DNA of 15,143 nt from NCBI GenBank assembly GCA_945872375.1, contig CAMBYR010000021.1, positions 1 to 15,143 of the forward strand. The letters run 5' to 3'. The notes beneath the pieces were generated by a model. The model saw nothing but the letters and a program-made list of their open reading frames with translations, made no database searches and was not told the DNA's origin. Numbering within the stretch: the first letter of the stretch is position 1; the number at the start of each line of letters is the position of its first letter. Positions 6,711 to 13,720 of the stretch are shown here, one piece after another. A program made the translations under genes and the position numbers. This stretch comes from an uncultured Blautia sp. (lineage in GTDB: Bacteria > Bacillota > Clostridia > Lachnospirales > Lachnospiraceae).

Positions 6711-8045
6711 ATGGAATTTCCGTTAAAAAAACATCATTTAACAACTTCACAGATTATTATCATCGGTTTTGCGCTGGTGATCCTGATCGGCAGTATGATC
6801 CTGATGCTGCCCATATCCTCCAGAGGAGAGGGAGGCACGTCCTTTTCGGATGCACTGTTTACGGCAACGTCCGCAGTATGTGTGACGGGTCTTGTGGTTC
6901 ATGATACGGCTACCTACTGGTCCGGCTTCGGGCAGGCAGTCATTCTTGTGCTGATCCAGATCGGAGGAATGGGTGTTGTAACCGTTGCCGTATTTATAGC
7001 AATGGTATCCGGCCGAAAGATCGGCCTGATGCAGAGATCCACGATGCAGGAGGCCATCGCAGCTCCGCAGGTGGGCGGAATCGTGCGCCTTACCGGTTTT
7101 ATCCTGAAGATGACCTTTCTGATCGAATGCATCGGCATGCTGCTGATGATGCCGGTATTTATCAGTCATTTCGGCGTGGGAAAGGGGATCTGGTATTCCG
7201 TGTTTCATTCCATCTCGGCGTTCTGTAATGCAGGATTTGACCTGATGGGAGTAAAAAGCAATTTCTCTTCCCTGACCTTCTTTGTGAGCCAGCCGGTCAT
7301 CAACCTGACCATTATGCTGCTGATCATAATCGGAGGAATTGGATTCCTTACCTGGGATGATATCATAACAAAAAGACATCACATTAAAAAATACCGGATG
7401 CAGAGCAAAGTCATTCTGGTGACTTCGGCTGTGCTGATCGTTTTTCCGGCTGTGTATTTCTTTTTTGGAGAGCTGGCGGGTTATCCCATGGGAAAAAGAA
7501 TACTCGCTTCGCTTTTTCAGGCGGTAACGCCCAGAACAGCAGGATTCAACACCGTAGACCTGACGCTGATGACAGGCGCCGGACAGGCCATTATCATTTT
7601 CCTGATGCTGATCGGCGGTTCCCCCGGCTCCACTGCCGGTGGTATGAAAACCACCACACTGGCGGTAATGCTGGCTTCAGCCAGATCCGTATTTCACAGG
7701 AAAAATCAGGCAGGCTTTTTTGGAAGAAGAATTTCGGAGGATGCGATACGCAATGCGGCGGCAATCCTTTTAATGTATCTGGTTCTGTTTCTGGCAGGAG
7801 GAATCATTATCAGCAGGGTGGAAGCGCTGCCCTTATCCGACTGTCTTTTTGAAACAGCATCAGCCATCGGTACCGTTGGATTGACACTGGGAATTACCAC
7901 AAGTCTGGGGCAGGTGTCCAGAGCAATCCTGATCTTTCTGATGTACATGGGCCGTGTGGGAGGCCTGACGCTGATCTTTGCGGCGACTTCAACCACAAAG
8001 AGCTATACATCAAAACTGCCTCAGGAAAAAATAACCGTGGGATAA
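6711..8045 (+). CDS. ktrB: KtrB/TrkH-family potassium transporter, membrane pore subunit
   Basis: 444-residue integral membrane protein of the TrkH/KtrB/HKT superfamily, importing K+ (often Na+-coupled in KtrB). The four pore-loop repeats are visible, each with its selectivity-filter glycine: AVCVTGLVV near residue 60, SAFCNAGFDL near 175, TPRTAGFNTVDL near 277 and SAIGTVGLTLG near 389. GGSPGSTAGGMKTT after the third pore is the conserved segment forming the intramembrane gating region. The start at 6711 is preferred: AGGAGA sits seven bases upstream and MEFPLKKHH gives a normal short N-terminus. The frame extends to a GTG at 6666, but that adds 15 residues and has no better ribosome site. 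ktrA follows after ten bases, so the two are co-transcribed and form the transporter-regulator complex. Confidence 0.94.
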   Translation: MEFPLKKHHLTTSQIIIIGFALVILIGSMILMLPISSRGEGGTSFSDALFTATSAVCVTGLVVHDTATYWSGFGQAVILVLIQIGGMGVVTVAVFIAMVSGRKIGLMQRSTMQEAIAAPQVGGIVRLTGFILKMTFLIECIGMLLMMPVFISHFGVGKGIWYSVFHSISAFCNAGFDLMGVKSNFSSLTFFVSQPVINLTIMLLIIIGGIGFLTWDDIITKRHHIKKYRMQSKVILVTSAVLIVFPAVYFFFGELAGYPMGKRILASLFQAVTPRTAGFNTVDLTLMTGAGQAIIIFLMLIGGSPGSTAGGMKTTTLAVMLASARSVFHRKNQAGFFGRRISEDAIRNAAAILLMYLVLFLAGGIIISRVEALPLSDCLFETASAIGTVGLTLGITTSLGQVSRAILIFLMYMGRVGGLTLIFAATSTTKSYTSKLPQEKITVG

Positions 8046-8055
8046 GGAGGTTCCT

Positions 8056-8703
8056 ATGAAAACAATTTTAGTAGTTGGACTTGGAAGATTCGGAAGGCAT
8101 ATCTGCATGAAGCTGCAGGAGCTTGGCCATGAGGTAATGGCCATTGACAAGGAAGAGCATCGCGTGGACGCAGCCCTTCCCTATGTGACAAATGCACAGA
8201 TTGGAAACAGCACCGATGAGGAATTTATGACCTCTCTTGGTGTGCGCAATTTTGACGTCTGTATTGTGGCGATCGGAGATAATTTCCAGAGCTCTCTGGA
8301 GACCACGTCCTTATTAAAAGAACTGGGAGCCAGACTGGTGGTATCCAGAGCTGCCAGGGATGTGCATGCAAAATTTCTGCTTCGAAACGGTGCCGATGAA
8401 GTGGTTTATCCGGAAAAACAGTTGGCTACATGGACAGCCATCCGGTACAGCTGCGATCATATTTTTGACTATATTGAAATTGACAAGGACTATGCAATTT
8501 TTGAAGTTTCCATTCCGGAATCCTGGGTCGGAAAAACGATTGCACAGATTGATGTCCGCCGGAAGCACAATATCAATATCATGGGAGTTAAGTCCGGCGA
8601 AAGAGTGGATATGAATATTCTGCCGGACAAGGTACTGTCCAGTGATGAGACCATGCTTGTTCTTGGCAAAATCAGGGATATCCAGAAATGTTTCCATATG
8701 TAA
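8056..8703 (+). CDS. ktrA: KtrA/TrkA-family RCK regulatory subunit of K+ transporter
   Basis: 215-residue cytoplasmic RCK protein that assembles as a ring on KtrB and gates K+ uptake in response to ATP/ADP or NAD(H), and in many Firmicutes to c-di-AMP. The N-terminal Rossmann domain shows VVGLGRFG with GxGxxG at residues 8-13 and an acidic D31 at the end of strand two, and continues to about residue 135. A TrkA_C-type domain occupies roughly residues 140-215 (from YIEIDKDYAIFEVSIPESWVGKTI), the part that in KtrA proteins binds c-di-AMP. Length is typical for single-RCK KtrA rather than the duplicated E. coli TrkA. AAGGAGG lies just ahead of the ATG. The next gene is separated by 232 bases holding a multi-hairpin repeat. 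Confidence 0.93.
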   Translation: MKTILVVGLGRFGRHICMKLQELGHEVMAIDKEEHRVDAALPYVTNAQIGNSTDEEFMTSLGVRNFDVCIVAIGDNFQSSLETTSLLKELGARLVVSRAARDVHAKFLLRNGADEVVYPEKQLATWTAIRYSCDHIFDYIEIDKDYAIFEVSIPESWVGKTIAQIDVRRKHNINIMGVKSGERVDMNILPDKVLSSDETMLVLGKIRDIQKCFHM

Positions 8704-8738
8704 GCCTGCCGGTTTATGAGCGGGAAACATTCACGGCT

Positions 8739-8896
8739 CCCGGAGTTACTGTTCACTTCGTTCTCAGTAACGCGCTCCGCGATGCACAGAAATTATGCAA
8801 TATGCATAATTTCGTGCGTTGACTGTCTCGGGATTTCCATGCATAAATGCATGGAAACACCTCGCGGGATATTACCTGTGAACAATAACTTCCCGG
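8739..8896. repeat. multi-hairpin palindromic intergenic element
   Basis: The ktrA-regulator gap contains a long imperfect inverted repeat enclosing smaller hairpins. The outer arms are GTTACTGTTCAC (8745-8756) and GTGAACAATAAC (8878-8889), with one mismatch and CCGG-rich flanks. Next inward, CCGCGA (8777-8782) pairs with TCGCGG (8862-8867). Inside are two perfect 11-base-pair hairpins: GAAATTATGCA/TGCATAATTTC (8789-8799, 8803-8813) and TTTCCATGCAT/ATGCATGGAAA (8834-8844, 8847-8857). An alternative hairpin GTTACTG/CAGTAAC (8745-8751, 8765-8771) competes for the left arm. No ORF of interest and no T-tract are present. It resembles a REP- or MITE-like element; whether it is repeated elsewhere cannot be seen from one copy. 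Confidence 0.7.
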
Positions 8897-8935
8897 ATTC
8901 TTATTTTCAGATGGCGGCAGAGGAGGTTTTGCTGG

Positions 8936-9631
8936 ATGAATAAATTGGTAATACTGGTTGTGGAGGATGATCTTCCTGTACGAAATCTGATCACTACGAC
9001 ACTGCGTGCTCATGATTATCATTATCTCACAGCCCCTACAGGGGAAACGGCCATTCTGGAGGTGTCTTCCCACAATCCGGATGTGATCTTTCTGGATCTG
9101 GGACTTCCGGATATCGATGGCATTGAGATCATCCGGAAGATCCGGACCTGGTCCAATGTTCCGATCATCGTTATCAGTGCCAGAAGCGAGGATTCGGATA
9201 AGATCGAGGCGCTGGATGCGGGTGCGGATGATTATCTGACAAAACCGTTTTCTGTGGAAGAACTCCTTGCAAGGCTGCGTGTGACACAGAGGAGACTGGC
9301 TGCCATGCAGGCGGATGCGGCACCTCCCTCCGTGTTTGTGAACGGCATGCTGAAGGTGGATTATGCGGCCGGCTGTGCCTATCTTGGAGAAACGGAGCTT
9401 CATCTGACTCCCATCGAATACAGGCTGCTCTGTCTGCTTTCTCAGAATGTGGGCAAGGTTCTGACCCATACATACATTACGGAAAAAATATGGGGAAGCA
9501 GCTGGGATAATGATGTGGCATCCCTTCGGGTGTTTATGGCGACACTGCGGAAAAAAATCGAATCCCTGCCGGATTCGCCGCAGTATATTCAGACGCATAT
9601 CGGCGTCGGCTACCGTATGATACGGGTATAA
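8936..9631 (+). CDS. KdpE-like OmpR-family response regulator (orphan)
   Basis: 231-residue two-component response regulator. The receiver domain (about 1-120) has the acidic pair D11-D12, phospho-acceptor D54 in FLDLGLPDIDG, S81 and K103 (LTKPF). The phrase SARSEDSDKIEALDAGADDYL is very close to KdpE proteins. A winged-helix OmpR/PhoB DNA-binding domain follows (about 130-231; LTPIEYRLLCLLSQNVGKVLT and the C-terminal IGVGYRM). KdpE proteins control potassium transport genes, and this gene lies just downstream of ktrBA, so control of K+ uptake is a reasonable inference. No histidine kinase is encoded in the 9 kb upstream or 5.5 kb downstream, so its sensor must lie elsewhere or be absent. GAGGAGG lies upstream of the ATG. 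No separate promoter is evident, so it is probably expressed by read-through from ktrBA. Confidence 0.92.
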   Translation: MNKLVILVVEDDLPVRNLITTTLRAHDYHYLTAPTGETAILEVSSHNPDVIFLDLGLPDIDGIEIIRKIRTWSNVPIIVISARSEDSDKIEALDAGADDYLTKPFSVEELLARLRVTQRRLAAMQADAAPPSVFVNGMLKVDYAAGCAYLGETELHLTPIEYRLLCLLSQNVGKVLTHTYITEKIWGSSWDNDVASLRVFMATLRKKIESLPDSPQYIQTHIGVGYRMIRV

Positions 9632-9632
9632 A

Positions 9633-9670
9633 AAGAAAAATCATGGGATTTCTCTTGACTTTTTCTTTTC
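9633..9670 (+). terminator. possible terminator after the response regulator
   Basis: AAAGAAAAATC (about 9632-9642) pairs with GATTTCTCTT (9647-9656) around a four-base loop, with one A/C mismatch. A T-rich stretch (9660-9669) follows after GAC. The 3' arm overlaps the -35 box of the next promoter. Confidence 0.42.
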
Positions 9671-9682
9671 AGATGTTAGAAT
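9655..9682 (+). promoter_or_regulatory. sigma-A promoter of the thiamine operon
   Basis: TTGACT (9655-9660) and TAGAAT (9677-9682) are separated by 16 bases. Initiation about seven bases downstream (near 9689) coincides with the start of the riboswitch P1 helix. Confidence 0.68.
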
Positions 9683-9686
9683 AAAT

Positions 9687-9787
9687 GTGCAAGTAAAGGG
9701 GTGCTGGCGGATGCCGGCTGAGATTGATACTATTCCGTATCGGACTCTCTGACCTGATCTGGGTAATTCCAGCGGAGGGAACTGCGC
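9687..9787 (+). ncRNA. TPP riboswitch (THI element) aptamer
   Basis: The conserved THI-box parts occur in order: GGGGTGC (9698-9704), GGCTGAGAT (9716-9724), then GACCTGATCTGGGTAAT (9751-9767) and CCAGCGGAGGGAA (9769-9781). The ends pair as P1 (GTGCAAGT at 9687-9694 with ACTGCGC at 9781-9787). The aptamer binds thiamine pyrophosphate and here precedes thiamine-precursor transport genes. A strong terminator follows at 9806-9842, so the expected mode is transcription attenuation when TPP is abundant. Confidence 0.96.
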
Positions 9788-9805
9788 ATCAGATAAAGTC
9801 GAAAC

Positions 9806-9842
9806 AAGGCTTCTGCAGAACACCTCTGCGGAGGCCTTTTCT
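9806..9842 (+). terminator. riboswitch-controlled intrinsic terminator
   Basis: A 14-base-pair stem with two G-U wobbles pairs 9806-9819 (AAGGCTTCTGCAGA) with 9825-9838 (TCTGCGGAGGCCTT) around the loop ACACC, followed by TTTTCT. It lies 19 bases after the TPP aptamer and 50 bases before the first gene, as expected for the expression platform. Confidence 0.88.
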
Positions 9843-9892
9843 AATGTGAAAAGCCCTGCCCGCAGGAAAAAAAGTAGAAAGGATGAAGAAAA

Positions 9893-10195
9893 ATGAATGC
9901 AAGTGTGGCAATTCAGGTACTTCCTGAAGCAAAAGATGATGAGGAACTGATCCGTGTGGTTGATGAGGTGATTGCCTATATCAAAAGCACAGGATACAAC
10001 TGTTATGTGGGACCCTTTGAAACAGCCATTGAAGGCGATTACGATGCTCTGATGGACATTGTGAAAGAATGTCAGCACATCGCCATCCGTGCAGGTGCAC
10101 CTTCCGTAGCCGCTTATATTAAGGTTACCTACCGTCCGGAAGGAGAAGTGCTTACGATTGAAAAGAAAGTTGCAAAGCATCACCAGGAGGATTAA
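9893..10195 (+). CDS. thiamine-binding protein, MTH1187/YkoF-like family
   Basis: 100-residue cytoplasmic protein of the MTH1187/YqgV family (PF01910, related to the thiamine-binding fold of YkoF). The family signature is visible: ASVAIQVLPEAKDDEELIRVVDEVIAYI at the start, GPFETAIEGDYDALMDIVKECQ in the middle (about 40-62), and a C-terminal strand AYIKVTYRPEGEVLTIEKKV. These proteins form ferredoxin-like dimers or tetramers that bind thiamine or related pyrimidines. As the first gene after the TPP riboswitch it probably works with the following importer, perhaps as an intracellular acceptor or sensor; that role is inferred. AAAGGATG lies upstream of the ATG. Its 3' end overlaps the likely start of the permease gene by 38 bases in another frame. 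Confidence 0.88.
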   Translation: MNASVAIQVLPEAKDDEELIRVVDEVIAYIKSTGYNCYVGPFETAIEGDYDALMDIVKECQHIAIRAGAPSVAAYIKVTYRPEGEVLTIEKKVAKHHQED

Positions 10196-10928
10196 TACGA
10201 TTGCGGCAATCGTTGTCATTCTGGTCGTCTGGCAGTGTGTTTCCGTCCTGGGAGTAGTGCCGAAGTATATGCTTCCTTCGCCGGTTCAGGTATTTCAGGC
10301 CTTTGTGGAGGATTTTCCCCTTCTGATGGAAAATTCCAGAGTCACCCTTCTGGAAGCTGCCATTGGCCTTGGATGTGGAGTGGCCTTTGGATTTACCATG
10401 GCTGTGCTGATGGACCGGTTTGAATTTCTTTATCAGGCCTTCTATCCGCTGGTCGTGCTGACACAGACCATCCCTACAGTTGCCATTGCGCCGCTTCTTG
10501 TTCTGTGGTTTGGTTACGAGATGCTGCCGAAGATCATTCTGATCGTGATCGCCACTTTCTTCCCTGTCACTGTTGGCGTGCTGGACGGATTTCGTTCCGC
10601 AGACAGAGATACCATGAACCTGCTGCGTTCCATGGGAGCCGGTAAGCTTCAGATTTTTCGCTACGTAAAGCTGCCGGGGGCCATGAGCCAGTTTTTTGCA
10701 AGTCTCCGGATTTCTGCGGCATATTCCGTGGTGGGAGCGGTGATTTCTGAATGGCTGGGAGGTTTTTCCGGACTTGGCGTGTATATGACCAGAGTAAAAA
10801 AAGCATTTGCCTTTGACAAAATGTTTGCCGTTATTTTCTTAATTTCCATTATCAGTCTGCTGCTGATGAAGCTGGTAGACGTGTTACAGAAAAAAAGTAT
10901 GCCATGGGAGGATATCAAACATGAATAA
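10158..10928 (+). CDS. thiX: ABC transporter permease ThiX-like (HMP/thiamine precursor uptake)
   Basis: 256-residue inner-membrane permease of the SsuC/TauC/ThiX family. It has several hydrophobic segments starting at IAAIVVILVVWQCVSVLGVV. The cytoplasmic EAA-type loop that contacts the ATPase is RSMGAGKLQIFRYVKLPGA, about residues 153-175. In context it is the channel of a predicted importer for hydroxymethylpyrimidine or a related thiamine precursor. The start is uncertain. The TTG at 10158 gives a basic leader (MKRKLQSITRR) but overlaps the previous gene by 38 bases with a distant ribosome site. A perfect AGGAGG at 10185-10190 instead points to codons 10197 (ACG) or 10200 (ATT), neither a common start. 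The 3' end overlaps thiY by eight bases, implying coupled translation. Confidence 0.9.
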   Translation: MKRKLQSITRRINTIAAIVVILVVWQCVSVLGVVPKYMLPSPVQVFQAFVEDFPLLMENSRVTLLEAAIGLGCGVAFGFTMAVLMDRFEFLYQAFYPLVVLTQTIPTVAIAPLLVLWFGYEMLPKIILIVIATFFPVTVGVLDGFRSADRDTMNLLRSMGAGKLQIFRYVKLPGAMSQFFASLRISAAYSVVGAVISEWLGGFSGLGVYMTRVKKAFAFDKMFAVIFLISIISLLLMKLVDVLQKKSMPWEDIKHE

Positions 10929-11910
10929 AAAAGTATTGGCAGCAGGACTTGCTGCAGTAATGACCGTTTCCATGACAGGAGCAGTTCCTGTGATGGCAGA
11001 AGAAACAGAAAAAATCACCTTTGTTCTTGACTGGACGCCGAATACCAACCATACCGGACTGTATGCGGCACAGAGCCTTGGTTATTTTGAAGAACAGGGT
11101 CTGGAAGTTGAGATTGTTCAGCCGCCGGAAGACGGTGCGGATGCCCTGGTAGCATCAGGAAAGGCACAGTTTGGCGTTTCCTTCCAGGATACCATGGCAC
11201 CTGGTGTGGAAGGAGACAATGCTCTTCCTACTACGGCAGTGGCAGCCCTGATCCAGCACAACACCTCCGGAATCGTTTCCCGTAAGGGCGAAGGAATGGA
11301 TACGCCAAAGGGATTGGAAGGAAAGAAGTATGCAACCTGGGACAGCCCTGTGGAAAAAGCAATGATTCAGAATGTAATGGAAGAAGACGGCGGGGATTAC
11401 GGTAAGGTGGAAATGATCCCAAGCACAGTAACGGACGAGGTATCCGCACTGCAGTCGGAATCCGTGGACGCGATCTGGATCTTCTACGGCTGGGCCGGTG
11501 TAAAGATGGAACTGGAAAATCTGGATGTGGATTATTTTGCATTTAAAGACATCAATCCGGTATTCGATTATTACACACCTGTGGTAATTGCAAACAATAC
11601 ATTCCTGGAAGAAGAACCGGAGACAGCAAAGAAATTCCTGACAGCTCTGAAAGAGGGATATGAATATGCCATTGAAAATCCGGAAGCGGCAGCAGAGATT
11701 CTCTGTGAAGCATCCCCGGAACTGGATCCGGAACTGGTAAAAGCCAGCCAGGAATATCTTTCCAAAGAGTACAAAGCAGAAGAAGAGCGCTGGGGCTACA
11801 TAGCTCCGGAGCGTTGGAACGGATTCTATCAGTGGCTGAATGAAAATGGCCTTGTGGAAACGGAAATTCCGGAAAATACAGGATTTTCCAATGATTATCT
11901 GCCGGAATAA
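10921..11910 (+). CDS. thiY: NMT1/THI5-like substrate-binding protein ThiY
   Basis: 329-residue extracytoplasmic solute-binding protein of the NMT1/THI5-like family, which in bacteria binds HMP or formylaminopyrimidine-type thiamine precursors for ABC import. The family hallmark VLDWTPNTNHTGLYAAQSLGYFEE (about 35-58) is present, followed by the usual GKAQFGVSFQDT and DAIWIFYGWAG segments. Residues 1-26 form a signal peptide (MNKKVLAAGLAAVMTVSMTGAVPVMA). It ends in a signal-peptidase-I-like VMA/EE site and contains no cysteine, so the lipoprotein anchor expected in a Gram-positive binding protein is missing. A GGAGG precedes the ATG, which lies inside the end of thiX. Ligand assignment rests on family and on the TPP riboswitch. 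Confidence 0.92.
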   Translation: MNKKVLAAGLAAVMTVSMTGAVPVMAEETEKITFVLDWTPNTNHTGLYAAQSLGYFEEQGLEVEIVQPPEDGADALVASGKAQFGVSFQDTMAPGVEGDNALPTTAVAALIQHNTSGIVSRKGEGMDTPKGLEGKKYATWDSPVEKAMIQNVMEEDGGDYGKVEMIPSTVTDEVSALQSESVDAIWIFYGWAGVKMELENLDVDYFAFKDINPVFDYYTPVVIANNTFLEEEPETAKKFLTALKEGYEYAIENPEAAAEILCEASPELDPELVKASQEYLSKEYKAEEERWGYIAPERWNGFYQWLNENGLVETEIPENTGFSNDYLPE

Positions 11911-11933
11911 AAAAGAATGCATTCGGAGGTTAC

Positions 11934-12674
11934 ATGTCAGAATTAATTGTAAAAAATGTTCACAAATCCTATGACGGCAGGGAAATTATCCGCGGAATCA
12001 ATCTGACTCTCCATGAGGGAGAACTGGTATGTCTCCTTGGGGTCAGCGGAGGCGGAAAAACCACGTTGTTCAATGTGATCTCCGGACTTACGGCTCCGGA
12101 ACAGGGACAGGTTTTTCTGGACGGAGAGGAGATTACCGGAAAACCCGGAAAGATCAGCTACATGCTTCAAAAGGATCTTCTTCTTCCCTACAGGACGATC
12201 GAGGATAATGTGGCATTGCCGCTGATGATTCGGGGGATGAAAAAAAAGGATGCCAGAGCTCAGGTGGCCCCGTATTTTGCAGAATTCGGTCTGGAGGGAA
12301 CGGAAAAAAAATACCCCAGGCAGCTTTCCGGCGGTATGCGTCAGAGAGCAGCGCTGATGCGAACCTACATGTTTTCCAGAAATGTGGCTCTTCTGGATGA
12401 ACCGTTTTCTGCACTGGATACGATTACGAAAAGTGCCATGCATACCTGGTATCTGAACATCATGGAGCAGATTCACCTTTCTACGCTTTTTATTACACAT
12501 GATATTGACGAGGCGATTCTGTTGTCTGACAGGATTTATCTCCTGACAGGGCAGCCGGGTGAAATTACCACAGAGATCATTATAAAAGAACCGAAACCCA
12601 GAAGAAAGGACTTTACTCTCACAGAGGATTTTCTGCGATATAAGAGACAGATTCTGGAGAAGATCGGAGAATAA
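11934..12674 (+). CDS. thiZ: ABC transporter ATP-binding protein ThiZ-like
   Basis: 246-residue cytoplasmic ATPase that powers the ThiXY importer. All canonical motifs are intact: Walker A GVSGGGKT (36-43), Q-loop Q79 (SYMLQKDLLLPY), signature LSGGM (131-135), Walker B VALLDEPF (D155, E156), D-loop SALD and H-loop H189 (FITHDIDEA). The sequence is of the SsuB/TauB/ThiZ type, whose partners are SsuC-like permeases, matching thiX. CGGAGG lies just before the ATG, and the gap from thiY is 23 bases. It is the last gene of the TPP-controlled unit; a strong hairpin follows. Confidence 0.93.
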   Translation: MSELIVKNVHKSYDGREIIRGINLTLHEGELVCLLGVSGGGKTTLFNVISGLTAPEQGQVFLDGEEITGKPGKISYMLQKDLLLPYRTIEDNVALPLMIRGMKKKDARAQVAPYFAEFGLEGTEKKYPRQLSGGMRQRAALMRTYMFSRNVALLDEPFSALDTITKSAMHTWYLNIMEQIHLSTLFITHDIDEAILLSDRIYLLTGQPGEITTEIIIKEPKPRRKDFTLTEDFLRYKRQILEKIGE

Positions 12675-12679
12675 GTTTG

Positions 12680-12708
12680 TGCGCCAGGAGTGGTTTCCTG
12701 GCGCATTT
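12680..12708 (+). terminator. hairpin terminator after thiZ
   Basis: TGCGCCAGGA (12680-12689) and TCCTGGCGCA (12696-12705) form a perfect, GC-rich 10-base-pair stem with a six-base loop. Only TTT follows, so the U-tract is short and some read-through into the peptidase gene is possible. Confidence 0.62.
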
Positions 12709-12745
12709 CCGCATGAAAAAGGTACCACTTACAGGAGGTTAATGA

Positions 12746-13720
12746 ATGGAACAGTATTTGCAGGAAATCAGCATCAGAGAAATGGAAGGAGTATCGCTGG
12801 GGCATGCCCAGGATGAGGAAGGAAAAACAGGTGTGACCGTGATTTATTTTCCAGGGGGAGCGCAGGCAGGATGCCAGATCAGCGGAGGAGGCCCGGCTTC
12901 CAGGGAGACCCCTCTGACAAGTCCCCTGACGGCAGACAACCCTCTGAATGCAGTGGTCTTATCGGGAGGAAGTGCCTATGGTCTGGCTGCTTCTGACGGA
13001 GTTATGCGCTGCCTGGAGGAGCATGGGATCGGTTATCAGACAGGCTTCGCTCTGGTACCGCTGGTGTGCCAGTCCTGTATTTTTGATCTTGGCTATGGAA
13101 AAAGCAGTGTGCGGCCCGACAGCACAATGGGGTATGAAGCGTGTGAAAATGCATTGAGGTTTTCCGATGACAGGATGGGAAATGTGGGAGCCGGAACCGG
13201 TGCCAGTGCCGGAAAACTGTTTGGCATGAGGCAGGCATCCAAAACGGGACTTGGAATTTATGCGGTCAAACTGGGAGAACTGAAGGTTGCAGCCATTGTG
13301 GCAGTCAATGCCTTTGGAGATATCTTTCATCCGGAAAACGGACAGAAGATTGCCGGTCTGATGGATCCGGAGAGAAAGAACTTTCTGAATCTGGAAGAAC
13401 AGTTTATGCAGGTGATGTCGGCACCAAGGGATCTGTTTCAGTCCAATACCACCATAGGGTGTGTGGTGACTAACGCCGCATTTGACAAGGCAAAGCTGAA
13501 TAAGATCGCTGCCATGGCAGGAAACGCCTATGCCCGCTGCATCAGTCCCGTGGGCACGATGGCTGACGGGGACAGTGTTTATGCATGCAGTACGGGCAGG
13601 GTGGTTTCTGATGTGAATCTTGTGGGAACATTAAGTGCCCGGGTGATGGAAAAGGCCATTCAAAATGCAGTGAAATATTCTGCTGTAGATGACGAGGAAT
13701 ATCTGAAAAACTGTCTGTAG
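12746..13720 (+). CDS. P1-family (S58/DmpA-NylC type) peptidase
   Basis: 324-residue member of the P1 (S58) N-terminal-nucleophile hydrolase family, which includes DmpA aminopeptidase and the nylon-oligomer hydrolase NylC. Conserved segments are SGGGPASRETPL (about 46-57), NAVVLSGGSAYGLAASDGV (about 68-86), GNVGAGTGASAGKLFG (about 146-161) and NTTIGCVVTNA. By analogy with NylC, autocleavage is expected between N234 and T235, making T235 the nucleophile and splitting the chain into a large alpha and a small beta subunit. No signal peptide is visible, so it is probably cytoplasmic and acts on small peptides or amides; the substrate is unknown. ACAGGAGG precedes the ATG at 12746. No clear promoter was seen in the 71-base gap after thiZ. 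It is convergent with the lipid kinase, with 12 bases between stops. Confidence 0.88.
   Translation: MEQYLQEISIREMEGVSLGHAQDEEGKTGVTVIYFPGGAQAGCQISGGGPASRETPLTSPLTADNPLNAVVLSGGSAYGLAASDGVMRCLEEHGIGYQTGFALVPLVCQSCIFDLGYGKSSVRPDSTMGYEACENALRFSDDRMGNVGAGTGASAGKLFGMRQASKTGLGIYAVKLGELKVAAIVAVNAFGDIFHPENGQKIAGLMDPERKNFLNLEEQFMQVMSAPRDLFQSNTTIGCVVTNAAFDKAKLNKIAAMAGNAYARCISPVGTMADGDSVYACSTGRVVSDVNLVGTLSARVMEKAIQNAVKYSAVDDEEYLKNCL

Noticed and set aside
8716..8943. Plus-strand ORF of 75 codons in the ktrA-regulator gap
   Set aside because: It runs through the hairpin-rich repeat, lacks a ribosome site and has a composition dictated by the palindromes.
11155..11922. Antisense ORFs opposite thiY and thiZ (also 11943-12728)
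   Set aside because: Both are shadows of well-recognised ABC transporter genes and have no recognisable motifs of their own.
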